DNA of 64,000 bases from Sulfopaludibacter sp963835555 (GCA_963835555.1 CAWIGC010000014.1:29057-93056); one strand, 5' to 3'; counted from the first letter of the stretch, positions 44,760-53,996 are shown. The notes: a model not told the origin generated them from the sequence alone. Numbers and translations: made by a program.

Positions 44760-45440
44760 TTATTTATCAACATCGTGGTGGTGGTGGTGTTCCGGCGCAT
44801 GGTGCTCCTTGTTGCGAAGTATTCCCGATGCGGTGAGCCCTATCGCCCTCTGCGCTGCAAGCCAGGCAATCACTTCGTCGAGCCCTGTGCCGTCCATCAT
44901 GTTGGTAAACACAAACGGCCGGTCGCCTCGCATGCGGCGAGCGTCCCGGTCCATCACTGCGAGCGAAGCGCCGACGTACGGCGCCAGATCGATCTTGTTG
45001 ATCAACAGCAAGCCGCTGCGCTTGATGCCCGGTCCGCCCTTGCGCGGGATCTTGTCCCCACCGGCGACGTCGATCACGTAAATGAAGGCATCCACCAGTT
45101 CGGGACTGAAAGCCGCGGCGAGGTTGTCTCCGCCGCTCTCGACAAAAACCAGCTCCATCCCCGGGTGCAGGGCTTCCAGTTCGGCAATCGCCTCCAGGTT
45201 CATGGAAGCGTCCTCGCGGATGGCAGCGTGCGGGCAACCGCCGGTCTCTACGCCCAGCACACGGTCCGGGGGTAGCGTGCCCTGCCGGATCAGAAACTCC
45301 GCATCTTCCCGGGTGTAGATGTCGTTGGTGACCACCCCGAGGTTCAAACCCGGCCAAAGCCGTTTGCTCAGGCGATCCACCAGGGCCGTCTTCCCGCAAC
45401 CCACCGGACCCGCAATTCCTACCCGGAATGCCCTTGTCAT
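44760..45440 (-). CDS. ureG: Urease accessory GTPase UreG with His-rich C-terminus
   Basis: 226 residues from ATG 45440. P-loop GPVGCGKTALV, VTNDIYTREDAEFL, the metal-binding-site segment GVETGGCPHAAIREDASMNL (Cys-Pro-His), FVESGGDNLAAAFSPEL and LLINKIDLAPYVGA are all UreG marks. It delivers nickel to urease with GTP hydrolysis. The C-terminus is NKEHHAPEHHHHHDVDK, a tail absent from ordinary UreG and possibly a nickel store. It follows ureC by 10 bases. Confidence 0.95.
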   Translation of the reverse strand: MTRAFRVGIAGPVGCGKTALVDRLSKRLWPGLNLGVVTNDIYTREDAEFLIRQGTLPPDRVLGVETGGCPHAAIREDASMNLEAIAELEALHPGMELVFVESGGDNLAAAFSPELVDAFIYVIDVAGGDKIPRKGGPGIKRSGLLLINKIDLAPYVGASLAVMDRDARRMRGDRPFVFTNMMDGTGLDEVIAWLAAQRAIGLTASGILRNKEHHAPEHHHHHDVDK

Positions 45441-45450
45441 TGCCGCTCCT

Positions 45451-47163
45451 TCAGAACAAGAAATATCGCTGCGCAAGAGGCAGCACCTCCGCCGGTTCGC
45501 AAGTCAGCAGTTCCCCGTCCGCCCGTACTTCATAGGTCTCCGGATCCACTTCGATTTTTGGCGTGGCCGAATTGTGAACCATGTCCCGCTTGCCGATGGT
45601 CCGGCAGTTCTTCACCGCCACGGCCCGCTTGCGGAAGGTTTCGCCGATCCCCGCGGCCAGCGCAACCTGCGAAACGAAAGTCGCCGAGGTCGCAGCCGTG
45701 GCGCCGCCAAACGATCCGAACATGGGCCGGTACATCACTGGCTGCGCTGTGGGAATGGAGGCATTGGCGTCGCCCATCACGCTCCAGGCGATGAAGCCTC
45801 CCTTGATGACTATTTCCGGCTTTACGCCGAATAGCGCCGGTTTCCAAAGCACCAGGTCGGCGAGTTTGCCGGGCTCAATCGACCCCACTTCGTGCGCCAC
45901 CCCGTGTGTAATCGCCGGGTTAATGGTGTATTTGGCGACGTAGCGCCGCACCCGGAAATTATCGTTGCGCGCCGAATCCTCAGGGAGCGCGCCGCGCTGC
46001 GTCTTCATCTTGTGCGCCGTCTGCCAGGTGCGTGTGACCACTTCGCCGATGCGTCCCATGGCCTGCGAATCGCTGGAGATCATGCTGAACACGCCCAGGT
46101 CGTGAAGAATATCCTCCGCCGCGATGGTCTCCGGCCGGATGCGGCTTTCGGCGAAGGCTACGTCCTCCGGCACCAGCGCATTCAGGTGATGGCACACCAT
46201 CAGCATGTCCAGATGTTCGGCGATGGTGTTCACCGTGTAAGGCCGGGTGGGATTGGTGGAGGAGGGCAGAACGTGCGGCAGGGCGGCGATGCGAATGATA
46301 TCGGGAGCGTGGCCGCCGCCGGCGCCCTCGGTGTGATAGGTGTGAATGGCGCGGCCGGCTATGGCGGCGATGGTATCCTCGACGAAGCCGGCCTCGTTCA
46401 TGGTATCGGTGTGGATGGCCACCTGGACGTCCAGGTCGTCGGCCACCCGCAGGCAGGCGTCGATGGCTGCCGGAGTGGTGCCCCAATCCTCGTGCAGTTT
46501 CAGTCCGCAGGCTCCCGCGCGCACCTGTTCCACCAGCGGCCCCGGGGCGCTGGCGTTGCCTTTGCCGAGGAACCCGAAGTTCATGGGCCAGGCATCGGCG
46601 GCTTCCAGCATCCGCGCCAGGTTCCAGGAGCCCGGCGTGCAGGTGGTGGCGTCGGTGCCGGTAGCCGGCCCGGTGCCTCCGCCAATCATCGTGGTGATCC
46701 CGTTCGAAAGAGCCGCATAAATCTGCTGGGGGGAAATGAAATGGATGTGGCTGTCGATGGCGCCCGCGGTGACGATCATGTTTTCGCCCGCGATCACCTC
46801 GGTCGATGCCCCCACCACCAGTTCCGGATCGACGCCCTGCATGGTATCCGGATTTCCGGCCTTGCCGACCTTCACGATGCGCCCGTCGCGAATGCCGATG
46901 TCCGCCTTGACGATGCCCCAATGGTCTATGATGAGCGCGTTGGTGATGACCAGGTCGAGCGCGCCGTCCGCACGCGTGGCGCGAGCGCTCTGCCCCATCC
47001 CGTCTCGAATGACCTTGCCGCCTCCGAAGGTGATCTCATCGCCATAGGCCGCGAAGTCTTTCTCCACTTCGACGATCAATTCGGTATCGGCCAGGCGGAC
47101 GCGATCGCCCGCGGTCGGACCGTACAAATCCGCATACGTTCTTCTGGGAATGGAAAGGCTCAT
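45451..47163 (-). CDS. ureC: Urease alpha subunit UreC
   Basis: 570 residues, full length. Nickel ligands and active-site residues are present: His139 and His141 (SHIHFI), carbamylated Lys222 (GLKLHEDWG), His251 (HTDTMNEAG), His277 (IHTYHTEGAGGGH), flap Cys324 with His325 (VCHHLNAL) and Asp365 (SSDSQAMGR). Hydrolyses urea to ammonia and carbamate. The ATG overlaps the ureB stop (ATGA). Looks fully functional. Confidence 0.98.
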   Translation of the reverse strand: MSLSIPRRTYADLYGPTAGDRVRLADTELIVEVEKDFAAYGDEITFGGGKVIRDGMGQSARATRADGALDLVITNALIIDHWGIVKADIGIRDGRIVKVGKAGNPDTMQGVDPELVVGASTEVIAGENMIVTAGAIDSHIHFISPQQIYAALSNGITTMIGGGTGPATGTDATTCTPGSWNLARMLEAADAWPMNFGFLGKGNASAPGPLVEQVRAGACGLKLHEDWGTTPAAIDACLRVADDLDVQVAIHTDTMNEAGFVEDTIAAIAGRAIHTYHTEGAGGGHAPDIIRIAALPHVLPSSTNPTRPYTVNTIAEHLDMLMVCHHLNALVPEDVAFAESRIRPETIAAEDILHDLGVFSMISSDSQAMGRIGEVVTRTWQTAHKMKTQRGALPEDSARNDNFRVRRYVAKYTINPAITHGVAHEVGSIEPGKLADLVLWKPALFGVKPEIVIKGGFIAWSVMGDANASIPTAQPVMYRPMFGSFGGATAATSATFVSQVALAAGIGETFRKRAVAVKNCRTIGKRDMVHNSATPKIEVDPETYEVRADGELLTCEPAEVLPLAQRYFLF

Positions 47164-47459
47164 TCGCTCCCCCTGCCTTTGTGGCCCAGCACCACTTTCG
47201 CGCCCGCGAAGGCCACCAGGCCGACCTCCTTCTCCTCGCCCGGCTCAAAGCGCACGGACGTTCCCGCGGGAATGTTCAAGTGCATGCCGCGAGCCGCCGC
47301 CCGGTCGAAGTCGAGGGCGTCGTTGACCTCGAAAAAATGGTAGTGGCTGCCTACCTGAACCGGGCGGTCGCCCGTATGCCGCACCACCACGCGGGCCGTC
47401 TTCCGCCCCACATTGGCCTGGATGGGTTCCGTCTCGAGAAAGTATTCGCCGGGTTTCAT
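47160..47459 (-). CDS. ureB: Urease beta subunit UreB
   Basis: 99 residues. GEYFLETEPIQANVGRKTAR, NTGDRPVQVGSHYHFFEVN and GTSVRFEPGEEKEVGLV are the usual UreB motifs. A separate beta subunit means the bacterial three-subunit enzyme. 10 bases after ureA and overlapping ureC. Confidence 0.96.
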   Translation of the reverse strand: MKPGEYFLETEPIQANVGRKTARVVVRHTGDRPVQVGSHYHFFEVNDALDFDRAAARGMHLNIPAGTSVRFEPGEEKEVGLVAFAGAKVVLGHKGRGSE

Positions 47460-47469
47460 GGGAATAGAT

Positions 47470-47772
47470 TTATTGTATGGGATCGTGCACCGTTACCAGT
47501 TTGGTTCCGTCCGGAAACGTGGCTTCCACCTGCACTTCGTGAATCATGCCGGCCACCCCTTCCATCACGTCGGCGGCGGCCAGCACGCCTGCTCCCAGGG
47601 TCATGATCTCAGCTACCGTCCTGCCGTCCCGGGCCCATTCCAGGATCTCGGCCGTGAGGATCGCCAGGGCTTCCGGATAATTCAGTTTCAAACCTCTGGC
47701 CCGCCGCTTGCGGGCCACATCGGCGGCCACGTAGATCAGCAGCCGCTCCTGTTCCTGGAATGTCAGATGCAT
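47470..47772 (-). CDS. ureA: Urease gamma subunit UreA
   Basis: 100 residues, standard size: MHLTFQEQERLLIYVAADVA, RGLKLNYPEALAILTAEILE, and the end VEATFPDGTKLVTVHDPIQ. 9 bases after ureD, 10 before ureB. Confidence 0.97.
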   Translation of the reverse strand: MHLTFQEQERLLIYVAADVARKRRARGLKLNYPEALAILTAEILEWARDGRTVAEIMTLGAGVLAAADVMEGVAGMIHEVQVEATFPDGTKLVTVHDPIQ

Positions 47773-47781
47773 CGCTATCTC

Positions 47782-48666
47782 CTAGTAAGTCTTTCTCGGC
47801 GGCACGGCATCGCTGCCGGTGATCGCCAGCCGGGCCATTCTCCAGAACTGGAACAGCGGTTCGTGGAGGAAACGTGCGCTGGTCGCGAGGCCGCGCACCA
47901 CCACGCCGTCCGACACCAGCGCGCTCGCCCCCCACACCGCCTCTTCGGGCCGTGTCCGCTCCTGGGCGAGTTCATTCCAGCGATCTTCGAGCGTTCGCCA
48001 AAACTTCGGCGGGGCCCCTTCCCAAACGGCGCACAGGCTGGCGAGGTGCGTATACTGGCGCATCCGCGCGGCAGCCTGCAGATGCCTCCGCGCGGGTTCC
48101 AGAAGAAAATCCTCCCGCAGCACCGGCCGCGGGCCGGCGTAAATTTCGGTTTGGATACGCAACCGCTCGAAGGCAAAACACTCGCCGGCAGCCAGCCTGC
48201 CGGGAGCCAGCACTTCCCACCAAAACAACGTCGCGCCGCGACCCAGGCGAATCTCCGTGTGCTGCACGTGACGCGATCCGGCATAGGGGATCACGGCATC
48301 GGGAAGATACTCCAATACAGCTCCGTCGCCGACCGAAAATCTGGCGTGGTGCCCGGAGTCCGCGACGCCCTCGCGATGACGGTAGAGGCGAGTGGCTCCC
48401 GTGGTTGTAATTTGCGCCGCCGCGCCGGCTTCGACTTCCACATCGAGCGACAGCCGGTCCCCCGCCAGCACGCCGCCAGAGACATTGTGCAGATGCACCA
48501 ATGCCCCGGGATCCGGCAGCGGGAACGCGCGCACCACTTTCCACGGAGGGTCTTGCCGCTCGATGCGGAACCGTTCGCGTTCGAAGCGCAGCTTTAACTG
48601 ATGAACAGGCGGGTTTCCAGCGACCCGTGCCGCATCGACGCCAGTTCCAGATAGGGACTGAAGCAA
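47782..48666 (-). CDS. ureD: Urease accessory protein UreD
   Basis: ~294 residues: HNVSGGVLAGDRLSLDVEVE, TTTGATRLYRHREG, EYLPDAVIPYAGSRHVQHTE and LGRGATLFWWEVLAPGR are UreD motifs. UreD is the scaffold that holds apo-urease for UreF and UreG. The TTG start at 48666 is chosen because GAGGAGG is four bases upstream; it lies 73 bases inside ureF. No later ATG or GTG fits. Confidence 0.9.
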   Translation of the reverse strand: MLQSLSGTGVDAARVAGNPPVHQLKLRFERERFRIERQDPPWKVVRAFPLPDPGALVHLHNVSGGVLAGDRLSLDVEVEAGAAAQITTTGATRLYRHREGVADSGHHARFSVGDGAVLEYLPDAVIPYAGSRHVQHTEIRLGRGATLFWWEVLAPGRLAAGECFAFERLRIQTEIYAGPRPVLREDFLLEPARRHLQAAARMRQYTHLASLCAVWEGAPPKFWRTLEDRWNELAQERTRPEEAVWGASALVSDGVVVRGLATSARFLHEPLFQFWRMARLAITGSDAVPPRKTY

Positions 48667-49247
48667 AACGCCTCCTCTGCATAGGATGCACTACACGCAC
48701 GGGCAATTTCCGGTTTCAGATTCCAGAGGATCCGGCTCGCCGCCGCCTGGCCTAAAGGCATGAGCCGCTGGCAGGCGGAGACCAGCCCGGCGATCGACTG
48801 ATGCAGGTAAGCCGGCACGACGGAATCCAGCGGAATCCCCAGCGCCGAGCCTGCCGAGCCAAAAGCGATGCAGTAGTGCAGATCCGCCGGGAGCAGGGAA
48901 TCTTCCACCATTCCGTTTACCAATTCCGCGAAGCGGCGTCCCAACTTTAAGCTGGCTTCCCGCGATTCGCGCGCCGGCTTGCGCGCGCTCAGTTCTTCGC
49001 TGAGCGCCAGGCAATTCCCGCCCTTGGCCGCTCGCCGCACATAGACCGCTTCCAGCACGCCCCCTTCCTGCAGATACGCACACAGGAAACTCTCCACCGT
49101 TGGCGGCGTCAGCACCCCTTCCTCCGCCAGTGTTTCGAGTCCGAACGAGTGGGCCGCGCCGCCGATGGCGAGGGCCGAGTCGGCCAGTTGCAGCAAGCGC
49201 AAGAGCGCAGATTCCGCTATAGAGATCACGTCAGTGCCAAGCTGCAT
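48594..49247 (-). CDS. ureF: Urease accessory protein UreF
   Basis: 217 residues, first gene of the urease operon. LLQLADSALAIGGAAHSFGL near the N-terminus, GRRFAELVNG and LPLGQAAASRILWNL are UreF features. It forms the UreDF complex that recruits UreG. The order F-D-A-B-C-G, without ureE, is uncommon. Only 81 bases separate it from the divergent deacylase gene. Confidence 0.93.
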   Translation of the reverse strand: MQLGTDVISIAESALLRLLQLADSALAIGGAAHSFGLETLAEEGVLTPPTVESFLCAYLQEGGVLEAVYVRRAAKGGNCLALSEELSARKPARESREASLKLGRRFAELVNGMVEDSLLPADLHYCIAFGSAGSALGIPLDSVVPAYLHQSIAGLVSACQRLMPLGQAAASRILWNLKPEIARACSASYAEEAFCFSPYLELASMRHGSLETRLFIS

Positions 49248-49328
49248 TTTTCCATGTACGCGGCGCTCGCATGCATTTTCGTAGTCTACACGCCACCATG
49301 ACGCCAGGCAAATTTGTAGAATCTGGAG

Positions 49329-50909
49329 ATGCGACCGGTCCGCTACCTCTTACCCCTGCTCGCCTGCTTTCTCCTTCATGGCCAGAAGGGCTCCTTCGAC
49401 GTCCTGATTACCGGCGCCCGCGTCATCGATGGTTCGGGCGCCCCCTGGTACTACGCCGATATCGGGATCAAAGGCGACACCATCGCGGCGGTGGGCGTGC
49501 TTCCCGGGGCCACAGCGGCGGTGCGCATCGACGGCCGCGGGCTGGTGGCATCGCCCGGCTTCATCGATATCCACTCCCACGGACGCCGCGGCATTTTCGC
49601 CGTTCCCACTGCCGAGAACTACCTGCGCGAAGGCGTGACCACCATCATTGAAGGCCCCGACGGCAGTTCGCCGCTGCCGCTTGCGCCCTTCCTGGAGCGC
49701 GTCAGCAAGACGCCCATCTCGATCAACTTCGCCACCTTCGTGGGGCAGGGAACGATTCGCCAAAACGTTGTGGGGCTGGCCAATCGCAAAGCCACCCCGG
49801 AGGAAATCGAAAAGATGAAGGATCTCGCGGCGCAGGCCATGCGCGACGGCGCCTTCGGCCTCTCCACCGGCCTGTTCTATGTGCCCGGCAACTTCACTCC
49901 CACCGAAGAGGTGATCGAAATCGCGAAGGTGGTGGGCCGGATGGGCGGCATCCACATCTCCCACATGCGCGAAGAGGCGGCGCACGTGCTCGATAGCGTG
50001 CGCGAGACTATCCGGATCGGCGAAGAGGGCGGACTGCCTACCCAGATCACGCACCACAAGATCATCGGCAAAAGCAATTGGGGCGCCAGCGTGGAAACGC
50101 TGAAGCTGGTGGAAGCGGCCCGCGCCCGCGGCGTCGATGTGACCATCGACGCCTATCCCTATACGGCGTCGAGCACCGGAATTGCCGCGCTGTTTCCGCA
50201 ATGGGCGCTGGAGGGCGGCCAGAAATCCGTGGTCGAACGCCTGAGCGCGCCGGACCAGCGGGCGCGCATCAAAACAGTGATCGTGCAAAATATCAAGTTC
50301 GATCGCGGCGCGGGCGACCCTAAGAACATCGCCATCGCCAGTTGTTCGTTCGATCGCACGCTGGCCGGCAAGAACCTGGCGGAGATCACGCGCGCCCGCG
50401 GAGTAGAAGCCACCGCCGAGAATGCCGCCGACACCGCCATCGAATTGCAGCAGAAGGGCGGCTGCTCCGCCATCTATCATGCCATCGGGGAAGAGGACGT
50501 GGTGCGCATCCTGCGCTCGCCCTACACCATGATCGGCTCCGACGGCGAGATACCCGTCTTCGGACAGGCCGCGCCGCATCCGCGCAGTTACGGCACCTTT
50601 GCGCGGGTGCTGGGCGTATACGTGCGCGAACAGCACGTGCTGACGCTGGAGGAAGGCGTGCGGCGCATGTCCGGCTTCACCGCGGCGCGCCTGAAGCTCT
50701 GGGACCGCGGCCTGCTGCGCCCCGGTATGAAGGCGGACGTGGTGCTCTTCGATCCGGACAGAATCGCCGACCGCGCCACCTTCGAAAAGCCCCACCAATA
50801 CTCGGTCGGGGTGCGCGACGTCCTGGTGAACGGCAAATTCGTACTGCGCGACGAGCAGGTCACCAGCGAGCGGCCGGGGCGCGTCCTATACGGTCCCGCG
50901 CACCAGTGA
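49329..50909 (+). CDS. Exported D-aminoacylase / N-acyl-D-amino-acid deacylase-family amidohydrolase
   Basis: 526 residues with a signal peptide (YLLPLLACFLLHG). Amidohydrolase features: FDVLITGARVIDGSGAPWYY, metal motif GFIDIHSHGRRG, GVTTIIEGPDGSSP, HISHMREEAAHVLDS, TQITHHKIIG, and the catalytic Asp in MIGSDGEIP. The closing PGMKADVVLFDPD and SVGVRDVLVNGKFVL are typical. It probably releases D-amino acids from N-acyl-D-amino acids or peptidoglycan-derived peptides. Confidence 0.87.
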   Translation: MRPVRYLLPLLACFLLHGQKGSFDVLITGARVIDGSGAPWYYADIGIKGDTIAAVGVLPGATAAVRIDGRGLVASPGFIDIHSHGRRGIFAVPTAENYLREGVTTIIEGPDGSSPLPLAPFLERVSKTPISINFATFVGQGTIRQNVVGLANRKATPEEIEKMKDLAAQAMRDGAFGLSTGLFYVPGNFTPTEEVIEIAKVVGRMGGIHISHMREEAAHVLDSVRETIRIGEEGGLPTQITHHKIIGKSNWGASVETLKLVEAARARGVDVTIDAYPYTASSTGIAALFPQWALEGGQKSVVERLSAPDQRARIKTVIVQNIKFDRGAGDPKNIAIASCSFDRTLAGKNLAEITRARGVEATAENAADTAIELQQKGGCSAIYHAIGEEDVVRILRSPYTMIGSDGEIPVFGQAAPHPRSYGTFARVLGVYVREQHVLTLEEGVRRMSGFTAARLKLWDRGLLRPGMKADVVLFDPDRIADRATFEKPHQYSVGVRDVLVNGKFVLRDEQVTSERPGRVLYGPAHQ

Positions 50910-50925
50910 CGGCTCTGCGAGAAGG

Positions 50926-52110
50926 TCAGCCAATAATCCCGAGCTTCTTTCCCACCTTTTGAAAGATCTCCAGGGCGCGATCCAGTTCGGCTTTGGTGTG
51001 GGTCGCGGCCACGATGGTGCGGACCCGCGCCTTGCCTTTGGGCACCGTGGGGAATCCGATTCCGGTTGCCAGCACACCCCCGGCAAATAACTCCCGCGAA
51101 AGCTGGTGTGCCAGCGCGGCATCGCCGGTAATTACGGGCGTGATGGGTGTTTCGCTGATGCCGGTGTTGAATCCCGCGGATTGGAGTCCCGCCTTGAAAT
51201 ATCTGGTGTTCTCCCAGAGGCTGGCGATGCGCTCGGGCTCCTGTTCGAGCACATCGAAGGCGGCCAGGCAGGCGGCAGCCACGGCCGGCGGATGCGAGGT
51301 GGAGAAGAGAAATGGCCGCGCCCGGTGGTACAGAAATTCGATCAGGTCGCGGCTGCCGCAGACATAGCCGCCCAGTACGCCGATGGCTTTCGACAGCGTG
51401 CCCACCTGCACGTGCACGCGGCCATGCAACTGGAAGTGATCGATGGTGCCGCGGCCGTTGCGGCCCAGCACGCCGGAAGAGTGCGCGTCGTCCACCATCA
51501 TGATGGCGCCGTGCTTTTCGGCGGCTTCCACCAGGCCGGGCAGGGGGCCGATATCGCCATCCATGGAAAAAACACCGTCGGAGATCAGCAGTTTGCGGCC
51601 GGGCTGGCCGTCCAGATCCGCTAGAATCTTTTCGGCCGCGGCCACATCCTTGTGCGGGAATACGTGGATTTTAGCTCTCGACAGGCGGCACCCGTCGATG
51701 ATGCTGGCATGGTTCAATTCGTCGGAGACGATGTGATCTTCGGGCGTGAGAATCGCCGATACCGTGCCGGCATTGGCGGCGAATCCGGATTGAAATACCA
51801 CGCAGGCTTCCACCTGCTTGAATGCCGCAATGCGCTCTTCCAGTTGAATGTGCAGCCGCATGGTGCCGCTGATGGTGCGGACCGCGCCCGACCCCACGCC
51901 GTATTTGCGGACGGCTTCGAGCGCCGCCTCGCGCAGTTTGGGATGCGTGGTGAGGCCCAGGTAATTATTCGATGCGAGATTGATGACTTCTTTTCCGTCG
52001 AAGCGCGACTCGGCGGCGGCTTCGGATTCCAGGATGCGCAGGCGCTGGTAAGTGCCTTCGGTCTTCCATGATTCCAGTTGATCGTGCAGGTAGGACAGAG
52101 GATTGGGCAT
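50926..52110 (-). CDS. kbl: Glycine C-acetyltransferase / AONS-family PLP enzyme
   Basis: 394 residues, alpha-oxoamine synthase family: INLASNNYLGLTTHPKLREA, GSGAVRTISGTMRLHIQLEE, DDAHSSGVLGRNGRG and the PLP Lys in GTLSKAIGVLGGYV. Best fits 2-amino-3-ketobutyrate CoA ligase, which yields glycine and acetyl-CoA. No threonine dehydrogenase is adjacent, so other acyl-CoA:amino-acid condensations remain possible. 6 bases after the flavin reductase, likely one operon. Confidence 0.88.
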   Translation of the reverse strand: MPNPLSYLHDQLESWKTEGTYQRLRILESEAAAESRFDGKEVINLASNNYLGLTTHPKLREAALEAVRKYGVGSGAVRTISGTMRLHIQLEERIAAFKQVEACVVFQSGFAANAGTVSAILTPEDHIVSDELNHASIIDGCRLSRAKIHVFPHKDVAAAEKILADLDGQPGRKLLISDGVFSMDGDIGPLPGLVEAAEKHGAIMMVDDAHSSGVLGRNGRGTIDHFQLHGRVHVQVGTLSKAIGVLGGYVCGSRDLIEFLYHRARPFLFSTSHPPAVAAACLAAFDVLEQEPERIASLWENTRYFKAGLQSAGFNTGISETPITPVITGDAALAHQLSRELFAGGVLATGIGFPTVPKGKARVRTIVAATHTKAELDRALEIFQKVGKKLGIIG

Positions 52111-52116
52111 GCAGTT

Positions 52117-52626
52117 TCAGTCTAACGCCACGCGCCGGTAGCGGCTGGCGTAGTAGAGCAGGGGATTGCCTTCGCCGATTTGCGCTTTGGTCATCTCCCC
52201 GACGAAAATGTCATGGTCGCCGCTGGTGAAGCGCTGGTGGACGCGGCATTCGATGGCTGCCAGGACGCCGGGCAGCAGCGGGACGCCGCTCTCTCCGCGA
52301 TACCAGTCCAGGCCATCGAAGCGGTCCTGGCCTTTGCGGGCAAAGCGGTCCGAAAGAGCCTGTTGGTCCTCGGCTAACACATTGATTCCGAAATGCCGGG
52401 ACGAACGGAAGGCATCGATGGTGGTGACTGCGTGTCCCAGGCAGATGAGAATCAGCGGCGGGTCCAAAGAAACGGCGGTGAAGGAATTCACGGTCAACCC
52501 GTGCGGCGCACCATTTGCGTCGAGCACGCTGGCAATCGTGACACCGGTGGCGAAGCGCCCGCAGGCCCGCCGGAATTCCTCGCTCGTCACCGGCGCCCCT
52601 GGGACCGGCCCCCCCTCGCTTGACAT
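52117..52626 (-). CDS. Flavin reductase-family FMN-binding protein
   Basis: 169 residues: EEFRRACGRFATGVTIASVL, HGLTVNSFTAVSLDPPLILI, FGINVLAEDQQALSDRFA and VECRVHQ-like AIECRVHQRFTSGDHDIFVG are characteristic of the split-barrel flavin reductases (HpaC/DszD group) that feed reduced flavin to monooxygenases. No monooxygenase is present. Divergent from the HU gene. Confidence 0.88.
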   Translation of the reverse strand: MSSEGGPVPGAPVTSEEFRRACGRFATGVTIASVLDANGAPHGLTVNSFTAVSLDPPLILICLGHAVTTIDAFRSSRHFGINVLAEDQQALSDRFARKGQDRFDGLDWYRGESGVPLLPGVLAAIECRVHQRFTSGDHDIFVGEMTKAQIGEGNPLLYYASRYRRVALD

Positions 52627-52707
52627 GTGAATAAATTCAATCCTATCATGTGGTTGACTGATGCGGGAACCAAAGATCGCCCACCGTGCGGACTCAAGGA
52701 GGCAGTT

Positions 52708-52977
52708 TTGATCAAGCTGGACATCATCAACGAAGTTGTGAACCGGACCGGCATCACCAAGACCAAGGCCGAAATGGCGGTCGAGACCGTCTTTGAATCC
52801 ATGAAGAAAGCGCTCGAACAGGGCGACCGCATCGAGTTACGCGGATTCGGCGTGTTCAACGTGAAGCCTCGAAAAACCGGGATTGGGCGAAATCCGCGCA
52901 CCGGCGCGGAGGTTTCGATTCCTCCGGGGAAGGCCGTGCGGTTTAAGCCCGGCAAGGAGTTACAGACGCTGCAGTAG
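52708..52977 (+). CDS. HU/IHF-family DNA-binding protein
   Basis: 89 residues from a TTG start at 52708 with AAGGAGG five bases upstream; starts further upstream would add an unusual N-terminus. The fold is shown by KLDIINEVVNRTGITKTKAE, ALEQGDRIELRGFGVFNVK and the DNA-intercalating arm RKTGIGRNPRTGAEVSIP. The R-N-P tip is conserved. Nucleoid organisation. Confidence 0.92.
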   Translation: MIKLDIINEVVNRTGITKTKAEMAVETVFESMKKALEQGDRIELRGFGVFNVKPRKTGIGRNPRTGAEVSIPPGKAVRFKPGKELQTLQ

Positions 52978-53002
52978 CCCGCGCTGCTGGCTGCGGTTTA
53001 TT

Positions 53003-53989
53003 GTGTCACCCCAGGATTTCTCGGCTGCGCCGTACCCTTACTACGCCGAAAGCGAACCGGCGGAGACCCCTGCGCTTCCCCGCGCGGCTACTCGTGAGCG
53101 GTATTGGCTTTATATTCTATTGTTTATGCTCACCCTGGCGACCACCACAGTGGTCGGCACGGCGATGCAGATGGATTTCGACCGCAATTTGCCTTTCGAT
53201 ATCGAACACAGCCTGTCGCTCTATTCCCTGCTGTGGCAGAATCCGGCCATCCTGCTGCAAGGACTGCCTTTTTCGCTTACCCTGCTGGCTATCCTGATGG
53301 CCCACGAACTAGGCCACTACCTGGCTGCGGTATATCACCGGGTGGATGCCAGCCTCCCCTATTTCATGCCCTCGCCGTTTATGGGCACATTCGGCGCGTT
53401 TATTCGGGTCCGCTCGGCGATCTGTTCCAAACGGGTGCTTTTCGATATTGGGGTGGCGGGACCGCTGGCGGGTTTTGTGTTTCTGCTGCCGGCATTTGCG
53501 GTGGGGCTGGCATTTTCCAAGATCGTCCCGAATATCGTCCATCAGGGCAGCATTCAGTTTGGCGTGCCCACCCTGCAGTGGCTGCTGGAATCGGTCATCT
53601 TCCCGGGCACGCGGAGCGGGGATCTGTATCTGCACCCGGTGGCGCGGGCGGCGTGGGTGGGCACATTCGCTACGGCGATGAACCTGCTGCCGATCGGGCA
53701 ACTGGATGGCGGCCATATTCTGTACGCGTTCTTCCCCAACTGGCACAAGCGGGTCTCGGTGATCATGTGCGGCGCCTTGCTGGTGCTGGGCGTGGCCCTG
53801 CTGTTGATGGGGACCGCGTGGTACGGCTGGATTGTCTGGGCTGTGATCCTGTTCTTTCTGGGACGCCGGCATCCCATGGTTTACGACAATTCGGAACTGG
53901 ACGCAGGCCGTAAAAAGCTGGGGTGGATCGCCCTGGCGGTGTTCATCCTCTGCTTCGCCTACGCGCCCATCATCGCCGGCGGGCTGTAA
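53003..53989 (+). CDS. Site-2 protease-like M50 membrane metalloprotease
   Basis: 328 residues from GTG 53003. Several TM helices; the zinc motif HELGH is at 101-105 (ILMAHELGHYLAAVYHRVD), SPFMGTFGAFIRVRS follows, and the third ligand Asp is in IGQLDGGHILYAFF. No PDZ domain is visible, so it belongs to the short group. Regulated intramembrane proteolysis is the family role; the target is unknown. 8 bases before the glycosyltransferase. Confidence 0.88.
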   Translation: MSPQDFSAAPYPYYAESEPAETPALPRAATRERYWLYILLFMLTLATTTVVGTAMQMDFDRNLPFDIEHSLSLYSLLWQNPAILLQGLPFSLTLLAILMAHELGHYLAAVYHRVDASLPYFMPSPFMGTFGAFIRVRSAICSKRVLFDIGVAGPLAGFVFLLPAFAVGLAFSKIVPNIVHQGSIQFGVPTLQWLLESVIFPGTRSGDLYLHPVARAAWVGTFATAMNLLPIGQLDGGHILYAFFPNWHKRVSVIMCGALLVLGVALLLMGTAWYGWIVWAVILFFLGRRHPMVYDNSELDAGRKKLGWIALAVFILCFAYAPIIAGGL

Positions 53990-53996
53990 GCCGAGC

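Noticed and set aside
45892..47343. 483-codon plus-strand open frame
   Set aside because: Antisense to ureC, which has all catalytic residues.
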